Origin: Albibacillus kandeliae
GTDB taxonomy: Bacteria > Pseudomonadota > Alphaproteobacteria > Rhodobacterales > Rhodobacteraceae
NCBI RefSeq assembly: GCF_003116585.1
Contig: NZ_QEHM01000003.1
Location: forward strand, 420,916 to 484,915
Length of the DNA: 64,000 nt
Direction: 5' to 3'
Notes under the pieces: model-generated
What the model was told of the DNA's origin: nothing
Database searches by the model: none
What the model saw: the letters and a program-made list of their open reading frames with translations, nothing else
Made by a program: the position numbers and the translations under genes
In this document: one piece after another, positions 1 through 9,433 of the stretch
How the letters are laid out: each line of letters starts with the position of its first letter
How positions within the stretch are numbered: position 1 is the first letter of the stretch

Positions 1-1830
1 CTCTGCAACGATGTTTGCATCGACTCCGCTCACCCTAATCTTCTTTGAGCCTGTAGGATCATCGTCATCAGGGCCGTCGTCATCGTCGTCGGGATCATCA
101 GGGGGGTCAGGGGGAACCGGGTCGTCATCGTCTCCAGGCGTGTAGATAACGACGGGGTTTCCGTCAAAATCTGGATCCCTGAAAAGGTCGGTCGCGCCTT
201 TGAAATCCATGATCGTGAAGAAATATTTATTGTGCTCCTCATCGATGCGCGTGCCCCGACCAATGATCTGCTTGAACGTCGTCATGGAGGAGATTGTCTT
301 GTCCAGGACGATGACCTTGCAGGTCTTGGCATCCACGCCGGTCGTCAAGAGCTCCGAAGTCGTTGCGATGACCGGGAACTTACTCTCCGGATCAATGAAG
401 TTATCGAGCTCCGCCTTCCCTTCAACGCTGTCACCGGTAATCCGCATCACATACTTCGGATTTTCGAGGGCAAGCGGGCCGGCGGCGTTGACGATAGCTT
501 TGCGCATGCGCTCTGCGTGGTCGATATCTTCACAGAAGATAATCGTTTTCGAAAATGGATCGGTGGCTTTCAAGAGTTGCATGACGCGATCTGCAACCAG
601 TTTAGTCCGCTGGTTCAGGACAAGAATTCTGTCCATGTCCTGGCGATTGTATTCGCGTGCATCGATTTCTGCGCCAAGATCATCGGTCATGCCGGGTGGT
701 GGCGTCCACCCTTCCACGTCCCGGTCGATGTCGATCTTGACAACCTTGTAGGGCGCCAGAAAGCCGTCATCGATGCCTTGCTTCAGGCTGTACGTAAAAA
801 CCGGTTCCCCGAAATACGCGGTACTTGAAACGTATTTGGTCTCCTTGGGCGTTGCGGTCAGACCGATCTGGATGGCGGCGGAGAAGTACTCAAGGATTTC
901 TCTCCAAGCTGCATCGGCCGCTGCGCTGCCCCTGTGGCACTCATCGATCACGATAAGATCGAAGAAATCAGGCGAGACCGATTTGAAGATCTTGTCACTC
1001 TCGTCCGGACCCGTCAGCGCTTGGTACAGCCCCAGGTGAATCTCATAGGATGGGTCAATCTTGCGATTGCGAACCTTGGTCATCACACTTCCAAACGGCT
1101 TGAAGTCGTTCACGAGCGTCTGATCAACCAGAACGTTTCGGTCGGCCAAGAATAGAATGCGCTTCGCTTCTCCTGCCTTCCACAGTCGCCAGATTATCTG
1201 AAAAGTTGTGTAGGTCTTGCCGGTACCAGTGGCCATGACGAGGAGTACGCGCCTCTGATCGTTGGCAATTGCCTCGATGGTCCGGTTGATGGCCTCGACC
1301 TGATAATATCGCGGCTCCTTTCCTGAAGCTTCTTCATGATAGGGCTGAAGAACAAGCGCCTCATCCTCGTCCTTAATTCCACGGAAATTCTTGTAGCGTT
1401 CCCAAAGTACCTGAGGCGCCGGAAAATCAGTCAGAGGAAAATCGGTCTCGATATCTTCTCCTGGTTCAGGAACCTTGTTGTGCCCAGCGAAAGCATCTCC
1501 GTTCGAACTGAAGGCGCTGGGAATCTCCAGAATATCCGCATAGCTGAGCGCCTGCTGCAGGCCATGACTAACCCCCACAGTATTATCTTTCGCTTCTACA
1601 ACGGCGACAGGAACAGACGGCTCCCAAGACAAGACATAGTCCGCAAACTTCTTCTTCTTTTTGTTTCGCGACGACATATTTCCACGGACGACTACGGGTC
1701 CTGGTGTAAGTGTCACCTCACGCCGAATTTGCTTCATTGGATCCCAGCCCGCATCCCGAATTGCGGGCGAAATAAATAGATCGCAAATATCGCTTTCGCT
1801 CAGCTTTTTCTTCTCGCTCGGATCCATCAT
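1..1830 (-). CDS. hsdR: Type I restriction enzyme R subunit (HsdR), 3' end off the window
   Basis: ATP-dependent motor and nuclease subunit of a type I restriction-modification complex. The first 610 codons are present and the frame runs open to base 1, so the C-terminus lies outside. Visible features: an N-terminal PD-(D/E)xK-type nuclease core (VEAKD near residue 77), Walker A ATGTGKT with Lys205, the helicase box DECH at 296-299, GLTATP near 320, and an acidic Asp/Pro-rich linker around 558-597 typical of a hinge before the C-terminal domain. The start is ATG 1830, because an in-frame TGA lies directly upstream at 1837-1839; no good ribosome site is seen. hsdM and hsdS are not in the window and would have to lie to the left. 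Confidence 0.93.
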   Translation of the reverse strand, partial: MMDPSEKKKLSESDICDLFISPAIRDAGWDPMKQIRREVTLTPGPVVVRGNMSSRNKKKKKFADYVLSWEPSVPVAVVEAKDNTVGVSHGLQQALSYADILEIPSAFSSNGDAFAGHNKVPEPGEDIETDFPLTDFPAPQVLWERYKNFRGIKDEDEALVLQPYHEEASGKEPRYYQVEAINRTIEAIANDQRRVLLVMATGTGKTYTTFQIIWRLWKAGEAKRILFLADRNVLVDQTLVNDFKPFGSVMTKVRNRKIDPSYEIHLGLYQALTGPDESDKIFKSVSPDFFDLIVIDECHRGSAAADAAWREILEYFSAAIQIGLTATPKETKYVSSTAYFGEPVFTYSLKQGIDDGFLAPYKVVKIDIDRDVEGWTPPPGMTDDLGAEIDAREYNRQDMDRILVLNQRTKLVADRVMQLLKATDPFSKTIIFCEDIDHAERMRKAIVNAAGPLALENPKYVMRITGDSVEGKAELDNFIDPESKFPVIATTSELLTTGVDAKTCKVIVLDKTISSMTTFKQIIGRGTRIDEEHNKYFFTIMDFKGATDLFRDPDFDGNPVVIYTPGDDDDPVPPDPPDDPDDDDDGPDDDDPTGSKKIRVSGVDANIVAE

Positions 1831-3044
1831 GAGCAATCAATATCTCTGCTTTCTGGCGGGGTTGCTCCCATAAGGTACTGGATGAGGCGAAATCCGCTAG
1901 TCCAAACTTGGGCTTAGCGCCTGCAACGTGGCAAGCTAGGCTGCTGACATGACCTACGTCTTCTACGAAACCGAAACCACCGGTACAGACACCACGTTCG
2001 ACCAGATTCTGCAGTTCGCTGCGATCCGGACGGATGACGACCTGAACGAGATCGACCGCTTCGAAATCCGTTGCCGCCTGCTGCCGCACGTGTTCCCGGC
2101 ACCTGGCGCCCTGCTTGCCACAAGGGTGACCCCAGCGATGCTGATAGACCCCGGCCTGCCGACACACTACGAGGCTATGCAGACCATCGCACAGAAGCTG
2201 CGTGAATGGTCGCCGGCGATCTTCACCGGGTACAACACCCTCGCCTTCGATGAGCCCCTGCTGCGGCAAGCATTCTATCAGACCCTGCAGCCGATCTACC
2301 TGACCAATACGAACGGTAATCAGCGGGCCGACGTGCTGCGCCTGGCGCGAGCGACGGCATCGTTAGCACCCAACGCCATTGCAGTACCGATCAACCACAA
2401 CGAACGCCCCACGCTGAAACTCGACATGTTGGCCCCCGCCAACGGGTTTGCCCATGAGAACGCCTACGACGCGCTGGCGGATGTTGAGGCAACCATCTAC
2501 ATGGTCCGCCTGATCCGCGACCGCGCGCCAGCTGTGTGGGCTTCCCTGATGCCCCTGGTCGACAAGTCGGAGCTGCAGGCACGGGTACTCTCGGGTCAGC
2601 CTATATGTCTCGTCCAGTACCACATGGGCCGCCCGACCGTGCTTCCGGTGGTGGGCTGCGGCCAGAGCCCCGACAATCCGACCATGCTCGGGGTCTTCGA
2701 TCTGACCAAGGACCCCGAACCGATTCTGCAACTGGATGTCGACGGGTTGGTGAAGGCGATGCAAGGGCCCGATAGGGCCATAAGGATCGTCACGTCGAAC
2801 AAGATGCCAGCGCTGGTGGATATGTCGCTCGGGCCTGACTTTGGCATTGCCGCGTCGGAGGTCGTCCGTAGGGCCTCGGAGATCGCCCAGGACGGCCCTT
2901 TTGCCGCGCGGCTGGGGCAAGCCATAAACCAGCGCTACCCGCCCTGGCCGGCCGCTGAGGTGGTCGAGGCGCGGATGTATGAAGGGGTCCCCAGCCGGGC
3001 AGATGAGGGCGCATGCAGGCTTTTCGCGCGGCGACCTGGCCGGA

Positions 3045-3052
3045 GCTCGCAG
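3045..3052. repeat. Target-site duplication, left copy
   Basis: GCTCGCAG directly before the left end of the IS256 element, identical to the copy at 4416-4423. Removing the element and one copy rejoins the exonuclease frame PEL-AEQVET. Confidence 0.92.
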
Positions 3053-4415
3053 GATGATGTCCCAGCTGATGGTGTAGCTGGCGGCGGGCCTCGCGCTCTG
3101 ATGCGGGCCGAGCTGGTCAGTCACGCTGCGCAGCAGGCAGGCTGACCATGACATCATCGCAGACCGGCGCGAGCGTTTCCAGTGTCAGATAGCGGCCTCG
3201 CTGGACCGTCCATTCCTCGGTCTGCTCCATCAGGATGGCGCCGACCAATCTCCGGATCGAGGCCTCGTTGGGAAAAATCCCGACGACGTCCGTGCGTCGC
3301 TTGATCTCTCCGTTCAGACGCTCGATCGGATTCGTGCTGTGCAACTTCGCGCGGTGCTGGGCGGGGAAGGTCATGTAGGCCAGCACGTCCTCCTCGGCCG
3401 TGTCCATGAGCGTGGCCAATTTCGGTAGCTTGGGACGCATCTGATCAGCTACCAACCGCCACTGGGTCTTGGCCGTGGCGTGGTCGGGCTGCGCAAAGGC
3501 CGTGGCGATAAAGGCCGAGACCACCCTGCGGCTGTTCTTACCGGCATGGGCCAAGGCATTGCGCTGGAAATGCACTCGGCAGCGCTGCCAGGTGGTCGAC
3601 AGCACCCGGGCCGTGGCCGCCTTGATGCCCTCATGCGCATCGCTGATCACCAGCTTCACACCCGAGAGGCCGCGGCGCACAAGATCGCGCAGAAACTCGG
3701 TCCAGAACGGCTCTGCCTCGGAAGCACCGATCGCCATGCCCAGCACTTCGCGGCGGCCATCAGCGTTCACCCCCACCGCGATCGTCACGGCGACGGAGAC
3801 GATCCGTCCCCCCTGACGCACCTTGAGATAGGTCGCGTCGATCCAGAGGTAGGGCCATTCTCCTTCTATCGGTCGGGTGAGAAAGGCATCGACCCGCTCG
3901 TCGATTTCCTCGCAGAGCCGGCTGACCTGGCTCTTGGAGATGCCGGTTCCGCCCATGGCTTGCACGAGGTCATCCATCGACCGCGTCGACACGCCATGGA
4001 CATAGGCTTCCTGGATGACGGCTGTCAGCGCCTTCTCCACCGAGCGCCGCGGCTCGAGAAAGGACGGGAAGTAGGAACCGGTGCGCAGGCGCGGGATGCG
4101 CAACTCGACACTGCCGGCCCGCGTCTGCCAGTCGCGATCGCGATAGCCATTACGCTGTGCCAGCCGCTCAGGGGTCTTCTCGCCGTAGTCGGCGCCCGTC
4201 TTGGCACCGACCTCCAGCTCCATCAGACGTTCGGCGGCAAAGCCGATCATCTCACGCAGCAGATCGGCATCTCCGCTCTTCTCCACCAGCGCGCGGAGGT
4301 CCATCATAGGTTTGGTCATCGGGTCTATCCCTCGGTTCAGGTTGGTGTCAGCAACCCGACCCTACCGAGAAACCCGATGGCCACCGACACCTACACCATC
4401 AAACGGGACGTCACC
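3053..4415. mobile_element. Complete IS256-family insertion sequence (1363 bp)
   Basis: The ends carry imperfect terminal inverted repeats of about 30 bp: 3053-3082 matches the reverse complement of 4386-4415, sharing the core GATGGTGTAG. The element is flanked by 8-bp direct repeats GCTCGCAG at 3045-3052 and 4416-4423. One transposase gene fills the inside on the minus strand. Length, inverted repeats, 8-bp duplication and transposase type all fit the IS256 family. Intact ends and an unbroken transposase suggest recent insertion and possible mobility. Confidence 0.93.
3117..4319 (-). CDS. IS256-family (mutator-type) transposase
   Basis: 400-residue DDE transposase that cuts and joins the element's ends. 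The catalytic region shows [10 protein letters not shown] (first Asp), VISDAHEG (second Asp) and [13 protein letters not shown] (Glu), the usual IS256/MULE signature, and the length is typical. The frame is intact, with the stop about 60 bp from the left inverted repeat and the start about 100 bp from the right one. It reads opposite to the exonuclease gene it interrupts. Confidence 0.96.
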   Translation of the reverse strand: MTKPMMDLRALVEKSGDADLLREMIGFAAERLMELEVGAKTGADYGEKTPERLAQRNGYRDRDWQTRAGSVELRIPRLRTGSYFPSFLEPRRSVEKALTAVIQEAYVHGVSTRSMDDLVQAMGGTGISKSQVSRLCEEIDERVDAFLTRPIEGEWPYLWIDATYLKVRQGGRIVSVAVTIAVGVNADGRREVLGMAIGASEAEPFWTEFLRDLVRRGLSGVKLVISDAHEGIKAATARVLSTTWQRCRVHFQRNALAHAGKNSRRVVSAFIATAFAQPDHATAKTQWRLVADQMRPKLPKLATLMDTAEEDVLAYMTFPAQHRAKLHSTNPIERLNGEIKRRTDVVGIFPNEASIRRLVGAILMEQTEEWTVQRGRYLTLETLAPVCDDVMVSLPAAQRD

Positions 4416-4423
4416 GCTCGCAG
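4416..4423. repeat. Target-site duplication, right copy
   Basis: GCTCGCAG directly after the right end of the IS256 element; pairs with 3045-3052. Confidence 0.92.
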
Positions 4424-4674
4424 AACAGGTTGAAACTCTCGAAGACGACCGCCTGCGTGAACTCGGGCGGCGCATCGTGTTCTTCGAGTCCCCTGAGGCG
4501 TTGCACCTTGAACGTCGGCAGATGCTCGAGGTGTGGCTACAGAACCGCCGCCAAGGGAGACCGGGTGTCGAGGCCGGCCGCACAATCGCGGACGCCATGG
4601 AGGAACTCGACGGACCTACAACTGACGAGCAGCTGGCGATTCGGCGCTGGTTGGAAGGGATCGGTACATGCTAG

Positions 4675-5062
4675 ATAGCCGACCCAGTCGAATCTCACTG
4701 GCACTCAAGATCGACTCCAGGCCGAGCCCGTAGCTGGTCCTGGTGGGCGGTTTGCCGTGCTTGGGGGCGGGTAGTGTACTGCGGGCGCTGTAGCCGTCCC
4801 TTAGCGGGCATCCGGCGCGCGCGTTGGGTGTTGTGCCGCCTACCGTAACAGTGCCCACTAGCGCAGGCGCTGGCGGCGCCCAGGGACGGGTGGTGATGGC
4901 CGCATTGCGTCTGAGCTGATCGCATCATCGACATCAGGAGAAGGAGAGAGCCGGACTCTGTATGTATTAGGTGTATTAGGTGTATAGGCAATAAAAGCAA
5001 TTGAGAGTTAAACAAATAGCAGGGCGGTATAAGTACCACCCCGCTACCCTGTACAACCCATA
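4675..5062. other. Intergenic region downstream of the primase gene
   Basis: 388 bp between the end of the broken exonuclease gene and the stop of the minus-strand primase gene. No convincing coding frame. The only clear structure is a short tandem repeat at 4964-4988. This is a possible boundary between separately acquired segments; no attachment repeat was recognised. Confidence 0.5.
4964..4988. repeat. Tandem 9-bp repeats (GTATTAGGT), iteron-like
   Basis: Two perfect copies of GTATTAGGT at 4964-4972 and 4973-4981 and a partial third (GTATAGG) at 4982-4988, in an AT-richer stretch just beyond the primase-helicase gene. The position fits iterons of a small replication origin, but three short units may be chance. 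Confidence 0.4.
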
Positions 5063-7459
5063 TCAAAAGGGCGTTTCTTCGTCGCCCGTCTTCTTCACGT
5101 CAGAATAGTCGTGGGTTGGGTCGACGTCGCCCAGCCAATCGGAAAGTTCATTCGACCAGGGCACCTCCTGTCCGATGTAAACCTCGAAAGCACAGCGACA
5201 CTCGCGAAGCGGCGGAAAGTGGTAACGCGTCGACCGCTCGGTGACCGGCTGCCCCAATGGGTCACGGCCGACGATCACGCGCCCACTCCCCACCTTCCGC
5301 AGACCCGTGAACACCTTTCCAATAGTTCTGCCGAACAACGTCTCGTGGACGTATTGGGCGCTCGGCTGCGTCCGCTTTAGGTCCGCGTACATGGCCGCGA
5401 TGGTCGTGATCCCCGGACCATTCCCGGGGGCGTCAGGCTGCGGCAGGTAGCCGGCGTCCAGCACCTGGTAAAAGTAGCGCTCGATCGGTCCCTGGGCCTG
5501 GATAATTTGATCGAACAGTTCCGGCGTCCGGATTGTGATATGTGGATCCGGTCCTAGGGAGACATCTCGTCGAAGCAAATCGAACAGCATCGCTTCGTAG
5601 CCGCCTGCCTCCATCTGAGCTGCAATGGCGCCGAAGTAGGCCCGGTCCTCGCGGTGCACAACCCCTACCTCGAGGACCTGCCAGCGCCGGTCGCCGATGT
5701 CAGCTGGCACCACAGACCGCTCGTTCGAAGTGACCATAAAGATCATGTGATTGTCGAGCCAGATAGGGTCGACTCCCTTCGCCTCGATCATGATCCGGGG
5801 CTCAGTCAGCATGGTCTTGATCACGCCGGCGTTGCGGCGGTCGCCGCCGAACATGGCCTCGTCCACATATACAAACCGACGCCCTAGAAGATGCTGATTG
5901 AACCTTCCGCTTACGTGATCGTCCTTGGTGATCGAGACGTAGTGCGGACCCCAGAGGCGGCCGTAGGCGTTGGCAAGAATACCTTTGCCTGTGCCGGGCA
6001 GACCGCGGAGCACCGGTGCCGTACCTATTACCGCGTCGGGCCGCTGCACGCCGAGCGCCATCCAGTTCAACATCCATTCGGCGCGCTCGACATTGCCGCC
6101 GCAGATATTGGCAAGGATGTGGTCCTTTAGGAGGCCCCACTTACCCTGCTTCGGCTCGACGGCGAAGCCCTGCCACATGTTCCAACTGTGCCCGTTGTGG
6201 CCAGGAGTCTTGCCGGGATCGAAGGTCACCTTATGGTAGTGCACCGCGAGGTGGTGATCGAGCCAGTAGGGCGCCTTGTACCGCCATTTGACATCGCCGG
6301 TCTCGTCCGTTTGCGGGAACTTCTCTGGCTTCAGTCTATCCAGGAAGGCTTGCTTCCCGAGCCAGGTCAGCACCTCTCCGTCCGACGGATTCTTGACAAT
6401 GATGCGGGTGCTAGAACCATGGGTCAGGATGCCGAAGCGAGCGTTCATCTCGCGCACGACGGCATTCTTCGGCCCCTCCCACCCGCATTGCTGTGCCATA
6501 TGAAAAACGGTTCCAATGGACAGCGTGCCATCCGGATTTAAGCTGTCCCACACTTCGCGGCATGCGGCGCTGTCCTCATACTTGGCAGACTTGCTCGACC
6601 AATCATCCCAGATCTCGAATGCGTCTTCGCCAAGACTGTGTTTCAAGGCCAGACCGAACTTGACCCACGTTTCGTAGTCATCCGCCTTCACGACCTTCAG
6701 CGCGGCTTTTACCTCTTCCTCGTCGCCAGGCAGGGCATCCTTACCGAAGCCCGAACCCGCGCTCGTCTGACGGGGCATCGTCCTTGCTGGTCTCTGGGGC
6801 GGTGGACCTGTGAATACCTCCGAAACGTTAGGAGACAGCAGCTCTTCCAGTGCGGGCGGTTCAAATTCCAACCAACTAAGAGGTTTAAGGTCATCGCCGA
6901 GAGGAACAGATGACCGGCTATAGGGAAGAGCTACTGCGTTGCCGTAACTGCCCTCCTTCACGCGATCATTCTTCGGAAAGACTTCGATCTCCTTCTTCTG
7001 GACGCCGCCGGTGCCATGCTTGAAGCCCTGAGTCTCCAGAAGATGGCGCAGGAATTGCTTGACCAGCTTGGCTGACTGAGGAGCATCCCAGAGAATCCAA
7101 ATATGCAGCCCTGCTCCGCCGCCCGAGCGACAACACAGCGGCTTAAAACCAAGGCGCCGTAGCTCATCGAGAATTGGCTGGGCGGCAGACACCAAGACAT
7201 CCCAACTAAGCGTCTTGTCGTGATCATCGAAGTCAAGAACGGCTGTGTGCGTCTGATCGTCGAAGACCGCATAACAGGCGATCGGTTGGGCACCGGTGAG
7301 GTGCCCAAGGACGATTTCTGGTGTTACCGGTTCATCGACACGGCGATACTTCTGCTGGCCCGTCTTCTGGTACGCGGCATACGCATCTTGCCGGACTTTC
7401 GAAGCGATACCAGCGACAAGGTCGAACCGGCGCTGTTTCAGATGCTCTTTGTCAGCCAT
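5063..7459 (-). CDS. Phage/satellite-type primase-polymerase with SF3-like helicase
   Basis: 798-residue replication protein. Domain order: archaeo-eukaryotic primase-like domain (about 30-190; metal-binding DFDDHD at 76-81, nucleotide-binding GGGAGLHIW at 113-121), PriCT-2-type primase C-terminal domain (about 245-330), then a D5/NrS-1-like helicase ATPase (Walker A GLPGTGKG 486-493, Walker B FVYVDEA 529-535, VTSNE 576-580). This matches single-protein initiator/primase/helicases of phage satellites and integrative elements. ATG 7459 is preferred over an upstream ATG (7543) because GGAGG lies 5 nt before it; the start overlaps the end of the HTH gene by 8 bp, so the two are probably coupled. 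Confidence 0.88.
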   Translation of the reverse strand: MADKEHLKQRRFDLVAGIASKVRQDAYAAYQKTGQQKYRRVDEPVTPEIVLGHLTGAQPIACYAVFDDQTHTAVLDFDDHDKTLSWDVLVSAAQPILDELRRLGFKPLCCRSGGGAGLHIWILWDAPQSAKLVKQFLRHLLETQGFKHGTGGVQKKEIEVFPKNDRVKEGSYGNAVALPYSRSSVPLGDDLKPLSWLEFEPPALEELLSPNVSEVFTGPPPQRPARTMPRQTSAGSGFGKDALPGDEEEVKAALKVVKADDYETWVKFGLALKHSLGEDAFEIWDDWSSKSAKYEDSAACREVWDSLNPDGTLSIGTVFHMAQQCGWEGPKNAVVREMNARFGILTHGSSTRIIVKNPSDGEVLTWLGKQAFLDRLKPEKFPQTDETGDVKWRYKAPYWLDHHLAVHYHKVTFDPGKTPGHNGHSWNMWQGFAVEPKQGKWGLLKDHILANICGGNVERAEWMLNWMALGVQRPDAVIGTAPVLRGLPGTGKGILANAYGRLWGPHYVSITKDDHVSGRFNQHLLGRRFVYVDEAMFGGDRRNAGVIKTMLTEPRIMIEAKGVDPIWLDNHMIFMVTSNERSVVPADIGDRRWQVLEVGVVHREDRAYFGAIAAQMEAGGYEAMLFDLLRRDVSLGPDPHITIRTPELFDQIIQAQGPIERYFYQVLDAGYLPQPDAPGNGPGITTIAAMYADLKRTQPSAQYVHETLFGRTIGKVFTGLRKVGSGRVIVGRDPLGQPVTERSTRYHFPPLRECRCAFEVYIGQEVPWSNELSDWLGDVDPTHDYSDVKKTGDEETPF

Positions 7460-7640
7460 TTTCGCCTCCAAGAATGAAGGCGTCGAGATCAGACTGGCGA
7501 TATCGGATGGCTTTGCTGCCGACCCGCAGGCAATCCGGTCCAATACCTTTGGACCTCCATTTCTCTAATGTGTAGTGGCTGAGGCCAAGGTATCTTGCTG
7601 CTTCTTTTGTGTTCAGTAGTCCGTCGTGTTGAGAACGCAT
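7452..7640 (-). CDS. AlpA/HTH_17-family DNA-binding protein (regulator or excisionase)
   Basis: 62-residue winged-helix protein with LNTKEAARYLGLSHYTLEKW followed by an RVGSKAIRYRQSDLDAFI wing, the typical excisionase/AlpA layout. Such proteins control integrase excision or replication genes in satellites and islands. ATG 7640 has GAGGAG about 6 nt upstream, so it is preferred over the longer frame from 7685. Its stop overlaps the primase start, giving a two-gene operon. An 8-bp inverted repeat lies about 30 bp upstream. Confidence 0.85.
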   Translation of the reverse strand: MRSQHDGLLNTKEAARYLGLSHYTLEKWRSKGIGPDCLRVGSKAIRYRQSDLDAFILGGENG

Positions 7641-7668
7641 ACGACGCTCCTCGTGATGCTTAAGCAAG

Positions 7669-7690
7669 CACGGGTGAGCCACCACCCGTG
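7669..7690. promoter_or_regulatory. Inverted repeat upstream of the AlpA-like gene (candidate operator)
   Basis: CACGGGTG (7669-7676) and CACCCGTG (7683-7690) form a perfect 8-bp dyad with a 6-nt spacer, 29 bp before the ATG of the HTH gene. Its place suits autoregulation by the HTH protein or another repressor. No promoter hexamers were assigned. Confidence 0.45.
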
Positions 7691-7899
7691 AACATATGCT
7701 CGAGTTTCATGGGGGGCCAAAGGGCAGTCGGCGGTCGGTATGCGTTACTAGACGGGTTAGCCGGGGGTTTCACCCGATGCTGCGGCACCTCTACAAGGTG
7801 TACCCCGCACGCCACGTCCCGGGATGTCCCGGGCGCAGGCCTGTCAGCTCCTGCAACTTTTCAAATATATCATGGCAAAGCGGCAATCAAGCTATCTAG

Positions 7900-7920
7900 C
7901 CGTCCAATTTACTTGGACGG
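7900..7920 (-). terminator. Hairpin downstream of the integrase gene
   Basis: CCGTCCAA (7900-7907), 5-nt loop, TTGGACGG (7913-7920): a perfect 8-bp stem 20 bp past the integrase stop. No long T-run follows on the minus strand, so termination may be partial. The rest of 7691-7899 holds no gene I can support. Confidence 0.5.
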
Positions 7921-7940
7921 TCTTGGATTAAGCCGCAACA

Positions 7941-9131
7941 CTAGCCAGCTCTGCACTCTGCATGTTCCTCTGCTCCAACGACACTCTTCAGTATCTTGGC
8001 CGCCACCAGCGACACAGGTCCGCGCAAGCGTTCAATATCACTGACAATGTAGCCGGCGGTCACGTCACCCGAAAGCCGGTGGTTCAGAAGTCGCTTCAGT
8101 GCATAGTGCGGAATGTCCAGACTTTCCGCGATCGTAATAAAAGTCCGGCGCAGGTCATGCAGCGTGAAGCTAACACCGCTCCTTTCTGTCACCCGCGCGG
8201 TGAACTTCTTCGTTTCCACGATGTGGCCCTTCTTGCTTGAACTGGGAAACACCCAGGGCGTCTGACAAGCATGGTCTTTTCGTTGGCGAAGCAAGCTCAC
8301 CAAGTACTCGGACAACGGCAGGTCGAGCGGATCCCCATTCTTAGTTTTTGGGATGTGTAGCGCCCGTTCCTCAAGGTTGATGTGCTCCCAGCGCAACGAG
8401 GCAATTTCATTCCGCCGCATACCGGTGAACAATGCGATGACTAAGAAGTCTCTAGCGTGGTCGGGCTCTTCCATCACAGCCGCCCACCAAGCTGGGAGGT
8501 CTAGTGCCGAGACAGCCCCACGGCGGCGGCGCTCCGGATACCAAGCGCGCGCCTGCGTAAGGATGTTAACCGGGTTAGGTGGAAACTCATCGTATGAGGA
8601 AGCGGTCACGTTATATACTGACCGAAAATGCCGCATGACGTTGTTGGCGGTAACTTCACCGCGATCCTTGGCGATGCGCTGATGACGCTTCAGCACCATC
8701 TGGCGGGTGATGCCTGTGATTGGGGACCGCTTCCAGTCCTTCAGGTATAGGTCTGCAGTGCGTTGGTAGCTTTCACGGGTGCTGTCCGCGAGACTACTGC
8801 GAGTTTCAAAAAACCGATCAAAGGCTTGGCCAAGGGTCAGGCTCTCCTGAGCGACACGTCGTTTTTCCGCATTTGGGTCCACCCCGGTGGCCATGTCGCT
8901 CAAGATACCCAGCGCACGTTTGCGCGCCTCGTCTACCGGGATGGCATCGGCACGGCCAATGGTCACACGACGTGTACGCCCGGACACCTGGCCTTCTACA
9001 TAATATACCTTTGATTGAGCACCCACCCGAACTCCGAGCCCGCGAAGCAACTCGTCACGGTAGAGAACCTGGCCCATTTTTGGGTGGGGTAGCGCCTCGA
9101 CGGTGCGCTTGGTGAAGCGAAGTATGGGCAT
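7941..9131 (-). CDS. Tyrosine recombinase, P4-type integrase
   Basis: 396-residue site-specific integrase. It has the DUF4102-like N-terminal arm-binding domain (about 1-85), a SAM-like core-binding domain (about 98-190) and a catalytic domain with Arg239 (TGMRRNE), Lys264 (TKNGD), His325 and Arg328 (LHDLRR), His351 (NHRLS) and Tyr361 (AGYIV). All six catalytic residues are in place. ATG 9131 is chosen because AGGAGGT lies 5 nt upstream. P4-type integrases usually insert into tRNA 3' ends, which fits the tRNA-Thr fragment at 17179-17223. It is not next to that fragment, so the pairing is an inference. Confidence 0.95.
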   Translation of the reverse strand: MPILRFTKRTVEALPHPKMGQVLYRDELLRGLGVRVGAQSKVYYVEGQVSGRTRRVTIGRADAIPVDEARKRALGILSDMATGVDPNAEKRRVAQESLTLGQAFDRFFETRSSLADSTRESYQRTADLYLKDWKRSPITGITRQMVLKRHQRIAKDRGEVTANNVMRHFRSVYNVTASSYDEFPPNPVNILTQARAWYPERRRRGAVSALDLPAWWAAVMEEPDHARDFLVIALFTGMRRNEIASLRWEHINLEERALHIPKTKNGDPLDLPLSEYLVSLLRQRKDHACQTPWVFPSSSKKGHIVETKKFTARVTERSGVSFTLHDLRRTFITIAESLDIPHYALKRLLNHRLSGDVTAGYIVSDIERLRGPVSLVAAKILKSVVGAEEHAECRAG

Positions 9132-9433
9132 TGAGACCTCCTTTGGCCTCAACTCACCTTACTTCAACAAGCTCGAAATTACAATCAAAATCATATGCTT
9201 ATGGTTCGTTCGCATGTGGTCCAACGTAGTCAGGTGTGTTCAGGCGTGCGCGTGCGAGGCGGCAGCAACAAGATCTCCGGGTAAACACTTCTGTAGGGAA
9301 CCATCGGGTGAGGTAAGGGCGCGCTCCCGCGAACCTGCCCTACGACTTTCGCGTCATGAGGCACAGCAGGTTGTCGGTTGACCGCCCAGGGTTGTCACCT
9401 GCATCATTTGTTCATTCGACAAGGAGCAATTGA
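9132..9433. other. Divergent intergenic region, integrase / EVE-HNH
   Basis: 302 bp between two divergently read genes. It must hold both promoters; the AT-rich stretch 9165-9215 is the likeliest place. No tRNA, perfect repeat or small gene was recognised. Confidence 0.5.

Larger units (their letters stand above)
1949..4674 (+). pseudogene. SbcB-like exodeoxyribonuclease I, broken by an IS256 element and a frameshift
   Basis: A 3'-5' single-strand DNA exonuclease of the DEDDh exonuclease I family, similar in order to E. coli SbcB. The N-terminal part (1949 to about 3010) starts with YETETTGT, has QFAAIRTD, GYNTLAFDE and ANGFAHENAYDALADVEAT (the later catalytic Asp region), and runs to MYEGVPSRADEG. 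The family reading then needs a -1 shift near 3008-3015 to continue as MQAFRAATWPELA. That frame is cut at 3045-3052 by an insertion sequence and resumes after it at 4417 as LAEQVETLEDDRLRELGRR, ending at TAG 4672-4674. Without the insertion it would encode about 450 residues, near the family length. Two independent lesions suggest it is non-functional; the N-terminal fragment could still be translated. Confidence 0.85.

Noticed and set aside
232-1779. Plus-strand frames across 232-1779
   Set aside because: They lie opposite the continuous HsdR frame, which carries all helicase and nuclease motifs.
7688-8240. Small plus-strand ORFs around the integrase 3' end
   Set aside because: No ribosome sites or motifs; partly antisense to the integrase gene.
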